Source of the DNA: G965216255 sp965216255
GTDB lineage: Bacteria > Bacteroidota > Rhodothermia > Rhodothermales > Bin80
Assembly: GCA_965216255.1 (NCBI GenBank)
Contig: OZ244148.1
Coordinates: forward strand, 620,001 to 684,000
Direction of reading: 5' to 3'
DNA: 64,000 bases
Part shown: positions 8,976 through 17,529 of the stretch, one piece after another
Position numbering within the stretch: position 1 is the first letter of the stretch
Layout: each line of letters starts with the position of its first letter
Made by a program: the position numbers and the translations under genes
Notes under the pieces: generated by a model
Told to the model about the DNA's origin: nothing
Databases searched by the model: none
Seen by the model: only the letters and a program-made list of their open reading frames with translations

Positions 8976-9959
8976 GTGGTGAGTTATGAAGACGTCGCTG
9001 CGGCCGCCGAGTCCCTTAGCGGCGTGGCCCACCGGACCCCCGTGCTGACTTCGCGGCTACTGGATGTCAGGGTCGGAGCCCATGTCTATTGCAAATGCGA
9101 AAATTTTCAGCGCACGGGCGCCTTCAAGTTCAGGGGCGCGTACCATGCGCTTCAGCGCCTGACCGAGGATAGGAAAGCGCACGGCGTCCTCGCCTACTCC
9201 TCAGGCAACCATGCGCAGGCCGTAGCCCTGGCCAGCCACCTCCTCGACATCCCGGCCACCATCATCATGCCGGCGGACGCCCCCTCCGTGAAACGAGAGG
9301 CCACCGAAGCATACGGTGCCGCCGTCATTGCGTATGATCGCAGCGAAATTACGCGGGAGGAGCTGGCCACACAACTGTCTGCCGAACGGGGTCTACCCAT
9401 TATTCCACCCTATGACCATCCCCACGTCGTAGCCGGTCAGGGTACGGCCTGCCGCGAACTGCTGCAGCAGTACCCCTACCTCGACCTGCTTCTGGCCCCC
9501 TGCGGAGGAGGCGGACTACTTGCCGGCACGGCCCTTGCGGCGCGCGCGATGGCACCAGAATGCCGGGTCATCGGCGTGGAGCCCGAGGCCGCAAACGATG
9601 CCGCCCTGAGCTTTCGGTCGGGCCGTCTACATACCGTGCGCGATCCGGATACGATGGCGGACGGGGCACGGACCCCTTCCCTGGGCAAGATCACGTTTCC
9701 GCTCATAATGCAACATGTACACGACATGGTCACAGTCCCGGAGGATGCCATCCTCGATGCGATGCTATTCCTGTGGGAGAGGCTCAAGATCGTGGTAGAG
9801 CCTACCGGGGCCCTGGGCATTGCAGCACTGCTAAGCCGCGCCGTTAGGTGCCGCGGCACCCGCATTGGTGTCATCCTGAGCGGGGGCAACGTGGACGTAC
9901 GCCATCCAGTCAGGCAGGCACATCCTCTTCCGTCCACTGCCAGCCGCGCAGCGCGTTGA
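8976..9959 (+). CDS. Threonine/serine dehydratase (PLP, catabolic or racemase type)
   Basis: A 327-residue fold-type II PLP enzyme starting at GTG 8976. The PLP lysine is Lys51 in FQRTGAFKFRGA; SSGNHAQAVALAS binds the substrate carboxylate; CGGGGLLAGTAL forms the phosphate loop; ILSGGNVD lies near the end. It deaminates threonine or serine to 2-oxo acids, or may be a serine racemase. It has only the catalytic domain and no C-terminal ACT-like regulatory domain, so it is the short catabolic or racemase type rather than the feedback-inhibited biosynthetic IlvA. It follows the DUF4342 gene by five bases. Its last 50 bases overlap the convergent surE gene, and the extra C-terminal residues after ILSGGNVD are encoded mostly in that overlap. 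Confidence 0.88.
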   Translation: MVSYEDVAAAAESLSGVAHRTPVLTSRLLDVRVGAHVYCKCENFQRTGAFKFRGAYHALQRLTEDRKAHGVLAYSSGNHAQAVALASHLLDIPATIIMPADAPSVKREATEAYGAAVIAYDRSEITREELATQLSAERGLPIIPPYDHPHVVAGQGTACRELLQQYPYLDLLLAPCGGGGLLAGTALAARAMAPECRVIGVEPEAANDAALSFRSGRLHTVRDPDTMADGARTPSLGKITFPLIMQHVHDMVTVPEDAILDAMLFLWERLKIVVEPTGALGIAALLSRAVRCRGTRIGVILSGGNVDVRHPVRQAHPLPSTASRAAR

Positions 9960-10722
9960 TATACGCATGCGCAGTCAGATCGAGTTGTATGGGCGTTACC
10001 GATACGTATCCCCGGTCCACGGCATCGATATCAGTATGCTCACCCGTGTCCAGATTTACAAACTCGCCCGAATACCAATAGTAAGGCAGATCAAAAGGAT
10101 CCATTCTCTCAATGAACGATTCCTCCCAGCGCGAATGTGCCAGCCGTGTAACCCGGACGCCCTTGATCTCGGCAAGGGGCAACGGCGGAATGTTGACATT
10201 TAGTAGCAGTCCCGACGGAATGCCCTCACTCAGCACCTTCCGCACAAGCCTCCCGGCATAGTAGGCGGCAGCAGAAAAATCGTGCTTGTCCCATGTGCAG
10301 AGAGAAACGGCAACGGCCTGGATGCCGAGCATACAGGCCTCGGATGCAGCTCCTACCGTTCCGGAATATAGGACGTTGACCGCCGTATTCGATCCATGAT
10401 TGATGCCGCTAACGACGAGATCCGGCTTTCTAGGCAGCAGCCTGTTTACCGCGAGCTTAATACAGTCAGCAGGTGTCCCGGCTATGGCCCAGGCCTTGGT
10501 TTCGCCGTTTGTGCTGTGGAAACGCCACGGACGCACCCGCACCGGGTTGTGAATAGTGATCGCATGTCCCACGGCACTCTGCTCATCCAGTGGAGCCACC
10601 ACCACCACGTCTCCCATGGGGCGCAGTATCGACACCAGCGCCAGAATCCCCGGTGCATCAATCCCGTCATCATTGCAGACCAGGATTAGGGGGCGCTCTC
10701 CAACTTTGTGATGGTTGATCAT
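9910..10722 (-). CDS. surE: 5'/3'-nucleotidase SurE
   Basis: A 270-residue SurE-family phosphatase that removes phosphate from nucleoside 5'- and 3'-monophosphates and is linked to stationary-phase survival. The metal site is visible: ILVCNDDGIDAPGI gives the two Asp (residues 18 and 19), APLDEQSAVGHAIT gives the Ser, and VSGINHGSNTAVNVLYSGTV gives the Asn. Length is typical. Its ATG overlaps the panB stop by four bases, so it is the last gene of the dxr-to-surE envelope operon. The C-terminal 16 codons overlap the convergent dehydratase gene. Family and fold are secure; the physiological substrate is inferred. Confidence 0.94.
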   Translation of the reverse strand: MINHHKVGERPLILVCNDDGIDAPGILALVSILRPMGDVVVVAPLDEQSAVGHAITIHNPVRVRPWRFHSTNGETKAWAIAGTPADCIKLAVNRLLPRKPDLVVSGINHGSNTAVNVLYSGTVGAASEACMLGIQAVAVSLCTWDKHDFSAAAYYAGRLVRKVLSEGIPSGLLLNVNIPPLPLAEIKGVRVTRLAHSRWEESFIERMDPFDLPYYWYSGEFVNLDTGEHTDIDAVDRGYVSVTPIQLDLTAHAYINALRGWQWTEEDVPA

Positions 10723-11606
10723 GCAAGCGCCTCCTCCGACGCGCGTGTACCCCAGTAGCTTTCGTCCACGCCCGGAAACCCTCGCTCTCGCACATCCTTT
10801 ATGTAGGCGGTTACCGCGTCTGTAATCGTATCGGCAAGCTGCGCGTAATGTCGTACGAAGCGAGGATTGAAATCCGTCGTGAGTCCCAGCAAGTCGTGCG
10901 TGACCAGCACCTGGCCGTCACAGTCACATCCGGCGCCTATACCTATCGTCGGAATCCGCAGTGAGCCGGAAACCTCCCCCGCCAGCGGGGCCGGAATCTT
11001 TTCCAGCACGATGCCGAAGCATCCTGCGCTCTCCAGCAGCCGCGCATCACTGCGAAGCGTTTCAGCCTCCGCCTCGCTAATAGCGCGCACCTTGTAGGTA
11101 CCAAACCGGTAAATACTCTGCGGCGTAAGCCCCAGGTGTCCCATTACGGGAATACCAGCCGCAAGAATCCGGTCTGCGGCCTGAAGGACCGCCTTCCCGC
11201 CTTCAACCTTGACGGCATGGGCTCCGGTCTCCTTCATAACGCGTATGGCGGAATATAGTGCTTCCTTGGAATTGCCCTGGTAGGATCCAAACGGCAAGTC
11301 CACTACGACCAGCGCACGGGTCACAGCCCGCACCACGCACTGCGCGTGGTATATCATCTGTTCCAGCGTTATGGGCAGGGTGGTCTCATGGCCTGCCATG
11401 ACGTTGGATGCCGAATCTCCCACCAAGAGTACGTCCACCCCGGCGCGATCAAGAATGCGCGCACCCGTGTAGTCATACGCCGTCAACATGGCTATGGGCG
11501 TACCCTTGGCCTTCATGCGCTGCAGCGTCTGCGTGGTCACACGCTTAACATTACCAGTCGCCATATACGGCCTCCCTATCTTGCTCATCGGAGAGTGAAA
11601 CAGCAC
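10719..11606 (-). CDS. panB: 3-methyl-2-oxobutanoate hydroxymethyltransferase
   Basis: PanB transfers a hydroxymethyl group from 5,10-methylene-THF to 2-oxoisovalerate, giving ketopantoate in pantothenate and CoA synthesis. The TIM-barrel motifs are intact: MLTAYDYTGARILDRAGVDV, LLVGDSASNVMAGHETTLPI with the metal-binding Asp, VVDLPFGSYQ, AVKVEGG, IPVMGHLGLTPQSI, VLEKIPAPLA with the catalytic Glu, and GIGAGCDCDGQVLVTHDLLG. The frame gives 295 residues; Met15 (MATGNVKRVTT, at 11564) gives a length closer to known PanB proteins and may be the real start. It is placed between the second ompH gene and surE in the same operon. No other pantothenate gene is in the window. Confidence 0.94.
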   Translation of the reverse strand: MLFHSPMSKIGRPYMATGNVKRVTTQTLQRMKAKGTPIAMLTAYDYTGARILDRAGVDVLLVGDSASNVMAGHETTLPITLEQMIYHAQCVVRAVTRALVVVDLPFGSYQGNSKEALYSAIRVMKETGAHAVKVEGGKAVLQAADRILAAGIPVMGHLGLTPQSIYRFGTYKVRAISEAEAETLRSDARLLESAGCFGIVLEKIPAPLAGEVSGSLRIPTIGIGAGCDCDGQVLVTHDLLGLTTDFNPRFVRHYAQLADTITDAVTAYIKDVRERGFPGVDESYWGTRASEEALA

Positions 11607-11627
11607 TGCAGCGCCTCTGCGCTGGAA

Positions 11628-12203
11628 TCAATTGGCCTCGTTTTCGGCTACGTCTATACCCAAATCTATGGCCACATCTAACGTGATGTCCACAATTCTG
11701 TCTTCGTTTGCATACAGAATAATCGGCTGCATGGGACCCGCCTGAATCCGCAACACCAAATCAAGACTCTTTTCTGCAGACACTTTCTTGATCGCAGCGT
11801 CCACCCGTGTAAATATGGGGCTCAGTAGCTCGGCCTCACGCTCGCCAAGCGCCTGCTCGCTCTCGGCTGCCTTTTCCTGTATTTCCTGCTGGGCCTGCGC
11901 AAGCTCGGCCTCCCGCTCCTGCCGCCGTTCCGGAGAGAAGAGCGCCTGCTGCTTCTGGTATCGCTCGACCTGGCCCTGGAATTCTTCGTACAGTGCCTGT
12001 AGCGTGGTCTGACTGCTTTGATATTCCGCCTGGAGTTCCTCCTGCACCGTCCGATATTCCGGCATATTGGAAATCAAGATTTCGTGGTCGGTGTACCCAA
12101 TGCGAAGCGGAGCCAACTGCTGCGCCACCGCACCGGGCGCAAGTATGAGGCCCACCAGGCCGAGGGCTATTGGAAACATCTTACTTCTCATGTCTACTGC
12201 CAT
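11628..12203 (-). CDS. OmpH/Skp family periplasmic chaperone (copy 2)
   Basis: A 191-residue OmpH/Skp protein. It has a signal peptide (MFPIALGLVGLILAPGAVAQ), a short beta segment LRIGYTDHEILISNMPEY, a long coiled-coil arm of about residues 55-130 rich in Gln and Glu (LQAEYQSSQTTLQALYEEFQ and QEIQEKAAESEQ), and a C-terminal beta region around LDLVLRIQ. Skp trimers hold unfolded outer-membrane proteins in the periplasm and hand them to BamA. It lies 11 bp after another ompH gene and 21 bp before panB. The tandem pair behind bamA is the common Bacteroidota arrangement. The acidic C-terminus (DLGIDVAENEAN) differs from that of the neighbouring copy, so the two are old paralogues. Confidence 0.9.
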   Translation of the reverse strand: MAVDMRSKMFPIALGLVGLILAPGAVAQQLAPLRIGYTDHEILISNMPEYRTVQEELQAEYQSSQTTLQALYEEFQGQVERYQKQQALFSPERRQEREAELAQAQQEIQEKAAESEQALGEREAELLSPIFTRVDAAIKKVSAEKSLDLVLRIQAGPMQPIILYANEDRIVDITLDVAIDLGIDVAENEAN

Positions 12204-12214
12204 TGTGTTTGGTG

Positions 12215-12760
12215 TTATAGCCCGCCGCGTTCCAGCTCTCCGGGCTGTACCTCGATCCCCAGCAATTCGAGCACCTGTTCGCTCAGATCGTGCCGGTCCG
12301 TGGCATACAGAAACAGGAAATCTCCGCTCCTGTCAAAGACGTAATCGTAGCTTTCTGCTTCTGCCACTTCTTCGATAGCAATCAGAATCTTTTCCTGTAT
12401 GGGCCTAAGTATCTGCTCCTGCTGGCGGTAGAGCTCACCTTCGGGGCCGAAATACTGCGCACGAAGCCGCTCCAGGTCCTCCTCCACCTGCATTATATCA
12501 TCACGCCGACGCTGCCGCTCGTCTCGCGTGTAGAGCAGTTCGCGTGCCTGGTACTCCTGAAACAGGTCGTCCAGCGACTGCTGCTCTTCTTCCAAATCCT
12601 GCTCCATTTGCAGCGAGATCCGGTCCAGCGTCTGCTGTGCACTTGCAAATTCCGGGAACTTGCCGTAGATGAAATCCGAGTCGATATAACCAATCTTGTG
12701 CTGCCCCGCGGCAAGACCGGGCCACAGCAGCAATATGGGCAAAATGCGTGCGAGCTTCAT
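12215..12760 (-). CDS. OmpH/Skp family periplasmic chaperone (copy 1)
   Basis: A 181-residue Skp-like chaperone. The signal peptide is MKLARILPILLLWPGLAAGQ, followed by HKIGYIDSDFIYGKFPEF, a beta segment close to other OmpH starts, then a long charged coiled coil (about residues 45-130: SLQMEQDLEEEQQSLDDLFQ through QVEEDLERLRAQYF) and a C-terminal beta part ESYDYVFDRSGDFLFL. It binds nascent outer-membrane proteins in the periplasm for delivery to BamA. It starts 10 bp after bamA and lies 11 bp before the second copy, so the three are co-transcribed. Similarity between the two copies is limited to the fold pattern, which argues for specialised clients. Confidence 0.92.
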   Translation of the reverse strand: MKLARILPILLLWPGLAAGQHKIGYIDSDFIYGKFPEFASAQQTLDRISLQMEQDLEEEQQSLDDLFQEYQARELLYTRDERQRRRDDIMQVEEDLERLRAQYFGPEGELYRQQEQILRPIQEKILIAIEEVAEAESYDYVFDRSGDFLFLYATDRHDLSEQVLELLGIEVQPGELERGGL

Positions 12761-12770
12761 GCGTCACGTC

Positions 12771-15296
12771 CTACTGTGTAAATCCCTGCCCGAGCGTGAA
12801 CTGGAAAAGCCAGTCTCTGGCGCCCGATTGCTTTTGCTCCTGGCCGCGTATAGGCGTATACCGGTCAAAGTTATACCCGTATGCGAGCTCCAGCATGCCG
12901 AGGATAGGAAGAAACAGCCGAACGCCGAACCCGGCGGACCGAAACAGCTGCGTGGGACTGTACGTGGAGAGGCCGTCCCAGGTATTGGCCGCATCCATGA
13001 ATAAATAAGGTGCGGCGGTCAACTGCGGGGTTTGTACGGCGAGGGCCCGGAATTCCGATGTATACTTGTTGAGTATGCGCCCCCCAATGGCTTCGTCGTT
13101 GCGCCGCGGCCCCAAAACGCGTGCCGGATAGCCGCGCATATATATAATATCCTTGCCGAAGTTGTCGCGGAAACCCTGGAAATCGAACGGGGAACCGCCC
13201 ACCACGTAGCGTTCGAACGAGACATCTTCTCCCGTAATGGAGCCGATATAGCCGAATTCTCCGGATACGTTAATCGTAAGCTTGCGGGCAAGGGGCACAT
13301 TCCAGCTAGAATTGAAGCGCCACTTGTGGTACTGCACGAAGTCCGCCATCGGTACGGCCACTTCGACGGAAAGCAGCATGTTTGATCCGGTGGTAGGAAA
13401 TATCGGGTGGTCAAGCGAACTCCGTGTAAGGGCTTGTCGCACCGAAACCTGCTCGCTGATACCGGATGGCAGCGACAGCGTAAAATTCCTGTTCAGGAAA
13501 TACTGATAACCGAGCGAAGTGGAAGTACTGAATTTGTCGTCAGGCCACGAGAGCCGCTGCTCGTAGAAAACCGAAGCGGAAGAGCGCACAAAACGCTGCC
13601 CGGTGTCGATGCTGCTATTGGAAAAGGAATAATAAGACGCCCCGCTGATGCGCGAATGCGAAAGGTTGAATCCGATAGGAGTAGGCCGGCCCCTGAACCA
13701 CGGTTCCGTAAAGCCAAGCGAATAGCTTTGGTACCTCCTCCCATTGGTCTGCAGCCCTACCGAAAGCTGCTGTCCATCTCCGGAGGGCAAGGGCCGCCAG
13801 GAGCTTTTGTTGAAGAAGTCCTGCATCGAGAAATTGTTGAACCCGAAACGCAACATGAGGATAAGCCCGAAGCGGCCGTACGTTCCAGAGAGCTCCAGCT
13901 GGTCGCTGCCGACCTCTTCCAGATTGTAGGTGAGGTCCACCGTCTTTTTTTCCTGGTCAAGCCCGATACCCGGGCCGGCCCCGAGCTTTTCCTGATCAAA
14001 ATAGTTCAGTTGGGAAAGCCGTCGGATAGTTTCCTGGATATGTTCACGACTAAACGTCTGGCCCGGGATGGTGTACAGCTCCCTCCGTATGACGTGCTCC
14101 TTCGTCTTCGCATTGCCAGCAATGGTGATTTCGCCAAACTCAAAAATTTCACCCTCGTAAAGATCATAGTAGAGATCCAGCGAATCCCCTTCAACGACAC
14201 GCGTCTCCGGCTGAAGCCGGAATAGCATATAACCGCGATTCATATACAGGCTGGAAACATCGCTGCTGCGTTTGTTGCCGTGGAGGTTCTGTTCCAGTCG
14301 CTCGGCATTGTAGACATCACCGGGCTGCACGCCGAGTGCGATAGAGAGCACGTCATCCGGATAGACGGTATTGCCGTCCCACTCGATGTTGCGGATATGG
14401 TACCGGGGACCTTCTACTATAGACAGATCAACCACGAGACCAGGCTTGGGTCCGGAGTTGTCCAGGTACACCGAGTCCTCCAGGATGCGCGCATCATAGT
14501 AGCCCCGCGTATTGTAGTACCGGACCAAGTTGGCCTTATCTTCCTCGTACAGAGCAGGATCATATCGGGACTTACGCCAGAATTTCAAGCCGCTCTTGGG
14601 CTTGGTTTTCTTAAGCGTTCCACGCAGCTTTCGACTTGAGACCTCGCCGTTGCCCGAGATGTTGACCTGGCTGATCTTCACCCGCTCGCCCTGGTCCACG
14701 GCAAACTCCAGCGCAATGCTACTGTCTTGGCTAACATGGCGTGAGACCTCAACCTCGGCCAGGAGATATCCCTTGTCGGCATAGTAGTCCTGGACTACCT
14801 GAATGGATCGTTCCAGGTCCGCCGGTCGCACGCGACTGCCCTTGAACAGCGGGATTTCCTTTTCAAGATCCTTGCGGTGCTTCTTCTTGATGCCGGAAAA
14901 CGTGTAGTCGGAAAGCTGCGGCTCTTCCACCACGCGAATAAGAAGGAACACGCCCGAACCTGCCCTGCGCTCCTCAATGACTTTCACGTCCGAGAATACA
15001 CGCAGGGTATAGATATTGCGGATGGCATCGGCAATGGCCTGGTCTCCGGGCAGGGTGACGGTTTGCCCGACCGCCAGTTCACTATTCGAAAGAACGAACT
15101 TCTGCATGCTCTCCGTATCTGCGCCCTCAATGGAAATGCCCAGAATCTCAAACTCTGCCGGCTGGGCGGGACTGCCACCAAACGGGCTGCCGGATCCGGA
15201 AAGCGACGAAATCAGCGACTGGGCAAACACCGTGACTGGCAGCAGGGCAAATGCCACGCACAGTGCAATAGAACGATGGCGGGCCATAGAGTCCAT
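12771..15296 (-). CDS. bamA: Outer-membrane protein assembly factor BamA
   Basis: An 841-residue Omp85 protein, the core of the outer-membrane insertion machine. It has a signal peptide (SIALCVAFALLPVTVFAQ), a serine- and glycine-rich linker, then a series of POTRA domains over about residues 45-440, recognisable from repeats such as LRVFSDVKVIEERRAGSGVF, DYYADKGYLLAEVEVSR and YYNTRGYYDARILEDSVYLD. The barrel follows, with GTYGRFGLILMLRFGFNN, SYSLGFTEPWFRGRPTPIGF and, near residue 720, IIYMRGYPARVLGPR, which holds the lid-loop RGY/RGF motif. It ends FQFTLGQGFTQ, without the usual C-terminal aromatic. It sits after uppS (66 bp) and before two ompH genes, its chaperone partners. Confidence 0.95.
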   Translation of the reverse strand: MDSMARHRSIALCVAFALLPVTVFAQSLISSLSGSGSPFGGSPAQPAEFEILGISIEGADTESMQKFVLSNSELAVGQTVTLPGDQAIADAIRNIYTLRVFSDVKVIEERRAGSGVFLLIRVVEEPQLSDYTFSGIKKKHRKDLEKEIPLFKGSRVRPADLERSIQVVQDYYADKGYLLAEVEVSRHVSQDSSIALEFAVDQGERVKISQVNISGNGEVSSRKLRGTLKKTKPKSGLKFWRKSRYDPALYEEDKANLVRYYNTRGYYDARILEDSVYLDNSGPKPGLVVDLSIVEGPRYHIRNIEWDGNTVYPDDVLSIALGVQPGDVYNAERLEQNLHGNKRSSDVSSLYMNRGYMLFRLQPETRVVEGDSLDLYYDLYEGEIFEFGEITIAGNAKTKEHVIRRELYTIPGQTFSREHIQETIRRLSQLNYFDQEKLGAGPGIGLDQEKKTVDLTYNLEEVGSDQLELSGTYGRFGLILMLRFGFNNFSMQDFFNKSSWRPLPSGDGQQLSVGLQTNGRRYQSYSLGFTEPWFRGRPTPIGFNLSHSRISGASYYSFSNSSIDTGQRFVRSSASVFYEQRLSWPDDKFSTSTSLGYQYFLNRNFTLSLPSGISEQVSVRQALTRSSLDHPIFPTTGSNMLLSVEVAVPMADFVQYHKWRFNSSWNVPLARKLTINVSGEFGYIGSITGEDVSFERYVVGGSPFDFQGFRDNFGKDIIYMRGYPARVLGPRRNDEAIGGRILNKYTSEFRALAVQTPQLTAAPYLFMDAANTWDGLSTYSPTQLFRSAGFGVRLFLPILGMLELAYGYNFDRYTPIRGQEQKQSGARDWLFQFTLGQGFTQ

Positions 15297-15362
15297 AATC
15301 CAAACAGAATAAACTAGTGCGTATCGGCGTATGTTTCGCTGCTTAACGCGGGCCCTCCAGTC

Positions 15363-16121
15363 TTATTGCCCGGTCACCCTGCCGAATCGCCGCTCTCGAT
15401 CCTGGTAGGTACCGATGGCGTCATAAAGATGCTCCCGGCGAAACGCAGGCCAGTAACAGTCCGTGATAACCATTTCCGTATACGCTAGCTGCCAGAGCAA
15501 GAAATTCGAGATGCGGTTTTCGCCGCCGGTGCGCACCAAAAGATCCGGGTCTGGTATGCCGGCCGTGCACAAGGCCCCGGAGACCGTATCCTCGCTAATG
15601 GATGCCGGATCCAGAAGGCCACGCTGCACCCGGGTGCACAGCGCTCTGGCGGCCTGCACGAGATCCTGTCGACCACTGTAGGAGAGCGCCAGCACAAGAC
15701 GCATGCGCCGATTGCTCGCCGTAGCATGCATGGCGCCCTCCAGGGTTCTGCGCGTACCCTCGGGCAGCCTTGGTACATCACCGATGGCACAGAGCCGAAT
15801 GTCATTGTCCTGAAGCATGGCGAGTTCCTGCCTGATGGCAGAGCGCAAAAGTAGCATCAGGGCGTGCACCTCATTAGTGGGCCGCCGCCAGTTCTCCACG
15901 CTGAAGGTATACAGCGTCAGATTGGCTACGCCCAGCTGAACGCACGCTTCCACGACGTCACGCACGGACTCGACCCCGGCCCGGTGTCCCATTATCCTGG
16001 CTCCCCCACGCTGGCGTGCCCAACGTCCATTGCCGTCCATGATTATGGCGACATGCCCTGGAATCGATCCCCGGTTCACCAATACTTCCTGCCGCTCCCG
16101 ATCTTCCGCGGAGTCCATCAC
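15363..16121 (-). CDS. uppS: Undecaprenyl diphosphate synthase (isoprenyl transferase)
   Basis: A 252-residue cis-prenyltransferase that makes the C55 lipid carrier for peptidoglycan and surface glycans. GHVAIIMDGNGRWARQRG holds the catalytic Asp29; then HRAGVESVRDVVEACVQLGV, LTLYTFSVENWRRP with the conserved FSxENWxRP, and the C-terminal DLLVRTGGENRISNFLLWQL and YTEMVITDCYWPAFRRE with the REH-type ending. All blocks are complete. It is 39 bp after rseP and 66 bp before bamA. Its product connects this operon to the glycan locus at the left of the window, which would use undecaprenyl phosphate. Chain length is assumed from the family, not shown. Confidence 0.96.
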   Translation of the reverse strand: MMDSAEDRERQEVLVNRGSIPGHVAIIMDGNGRWARQRGGARIMGHRAGVESVRDVVEACVQLGVANLTLYTFSVENWRRPTNEVHALMLLLRSAIRQELAMLQDNDIRLCAIGDVPRLPEGTRRTLEGAMHATASNRRMRLVLALSYSGRQDLVQAARALCTRVQRGLLDPASISEDTVSGALCTAGIPDPDLLVRTGGENRISNFLLWQLAYTEMVITDCYWPAFRREHLYDAIGTYQDRERRFGRVTGQ

Positions 16122-16160
16122 TCGATCATTGCGCTAGCGCGAACCGCCACCCAGACGATT

Positions 16161-17501
16161 TTACAGCCGGGTAATGTCATTAAACACCAAGAATGCCATG
16201 AGCAGCAGGAGAATGCCAAACCCAACCTGCTGCGTGATCATCCTGAACTTGACGGAAGGCTCTCGGCGAGCGACGACTTCGTACAACAGAAACGCCAGGT
16301 GTCCCCCATCCAGAACGGGGATAGGCAATATATTGACAATGGCGAGCGTGATGGACAATAGCGCCACAATCGTCCAGAAAGACTGCCCGCCCTGTCGGGC
16401 GGCCTGCCCCGTAATCCTGGCGACCATGACCGGACCACCCAAATTCTCGCGAACATTTTCTCGTCCCGTAACGATACGCTTCAGGTTGATCGCAATGGCT
16501 CTGGTATTATTCCACGTATCCGACACTCCCGATCGCAGCGCTTCGAGCAGCGCATAATCTATCCGGCGGCTTGCGATTCCGACACCGATACGATACTGGC
16601 CTTCGTCCACCAGGGAAGGCGTAACGCTCGCAAGGAAACTGCTCACTGGCCCTTCTGCCTCGCGCTGCACTTCCAGCGTCAGGGTGCGTCCGTCGGAGGC
16701 CTGGATGAATTGCGTCAGTTCCATCCAAAACATGACAGGCCATCCATCGATGGCCGTGATCCGGTCACCCGGCCTGAGGCCAGCCATGTCCGCGGGCATA
16801 CCCTTTAAGACTTCACCCAGAATACTGGGCTCATTGTATAGACCAAGTCCCAGAATGCTGCCTCCGTCGGACGCATGCTGGATCTGGGTCATTATATCAG
16901 TCGGACCCGGCAGCGTCAGGCTCTGCCCACCCCGGTCTACCTCGAATATCAGGGTGTCAGCAAGCAGCGGTATCATACTACCGCTTACATCCCCTGGATC
17001 GAACGGCGTGCCACTAATGGAAAGGATCCTGTCACCGGTGCGCAGCCCAATCTGCTCTGCGGCCACCGAGCTGTCTGCCACGAAAAGAAATCCGTCTTCC
17101 TGCGCCAGGAAATCCGTACCCCCGTATACGATCTTCAGACCTGAAAATATGAATGCGGCCAGGACGATATTGGCGGTAACCCCGGCCACCATAACAATAG
17201 CTCGCTGCCAGAGCGGCTTCGCCCGAAACTCCCAGGGCTGAACCTCTGAGGAGGCATATTCCGCGTCCATGCTCTCGTCTATCATGCCGGCAATCTTCAC
17301 ATAGCCTCCCAGGGGGGTGGCGCCAAGCACGTATTCGGTCTGCCCGATCTGTCTGCTGAAGAGCTTCGGCGGAAAGCCAACGGAGAAGCGGTCCACGCGC
17401 ATGGAGAAGAGCCGCGCGGCAAGAAAATGGCCCATCTCGTGCACAAACACGAGAATCATTATGGCACCGACGACGGCAAGAATGGTCCAAACGACGTCCA
17501 T
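16161..17501 (-). CDS. rseP: RIP metalloprotease RseP (site-2 protease)
   Basis: A 446-residue membrane zinc protease of the M50 family that cuts transmembrane substrates such as anti-sigma factors. From the preferred ATG at 17501 the first helix carries LVFVHEMGHFLAAR with His21, Glu22 and His25; the frame is open further upstream but that leader is polar and would run into dxr. Next come PLGGYVKIAGM, a helix near residue 115, two PDZ-like domains over about residues 120-330 (IGLRTGDRILSISG, AGLRPGDRITAIDG), and the third zinc ligand in NILPIPVLDGGHLAF, followed by two helices. It lies 28 bp after dxr and 39 bp before uppS. Substrates are unknown; no sigma or anti-sigma gene is in the window. 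Confidence 0.94.
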   Translation of the reverse strand: MDVVWTILAVVGAIMILVFVHEMGHFLAARLFSMRVDRFSVGFPPKLFSRQIGQTEYVLGATPLGGYVKIAGMIDESMDAEYASSEVQPWEFRAKPLWQRAIVMVAGVTANIVLAAFIFSGLKIVYGGTDFLAQEDGFLFVADSSVAAEQIGLRTGDRILSISGTPFDPGDVSGSMIPLLADTLIFEVDRGGQSLTLPGPTDIMTQIQHASDGGSILGLGLYNEPSILGEVLKGMPADMAGLRPGDRITAIDGWPVMFWMELTQFIQASDGRTLTLEVQREAEGPVSSFLASVTPSLVDEGQYRIGVGIASRRIDYALLEALRSGVSDTWNNTRAIAINLKRIVTGRENVRENLGGPVMVARITGQAARQGGQSFWTIVALLSITLAIVNILPIPVLDGGHLAFLLYEVVARREPSVKFRMITQQVGFGILLLLMAFLVFNDITRL

Positions 17502-17529
17502 GGTCCGGGTGTTGGGTTGTAAACCGAAG

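Noticed and set aside
13407..14225. A 272-codon plus-strand frame inside bamA
   Set aside because: Antisense to the POTRA-barrel junction of an intact, well-recognised gene.
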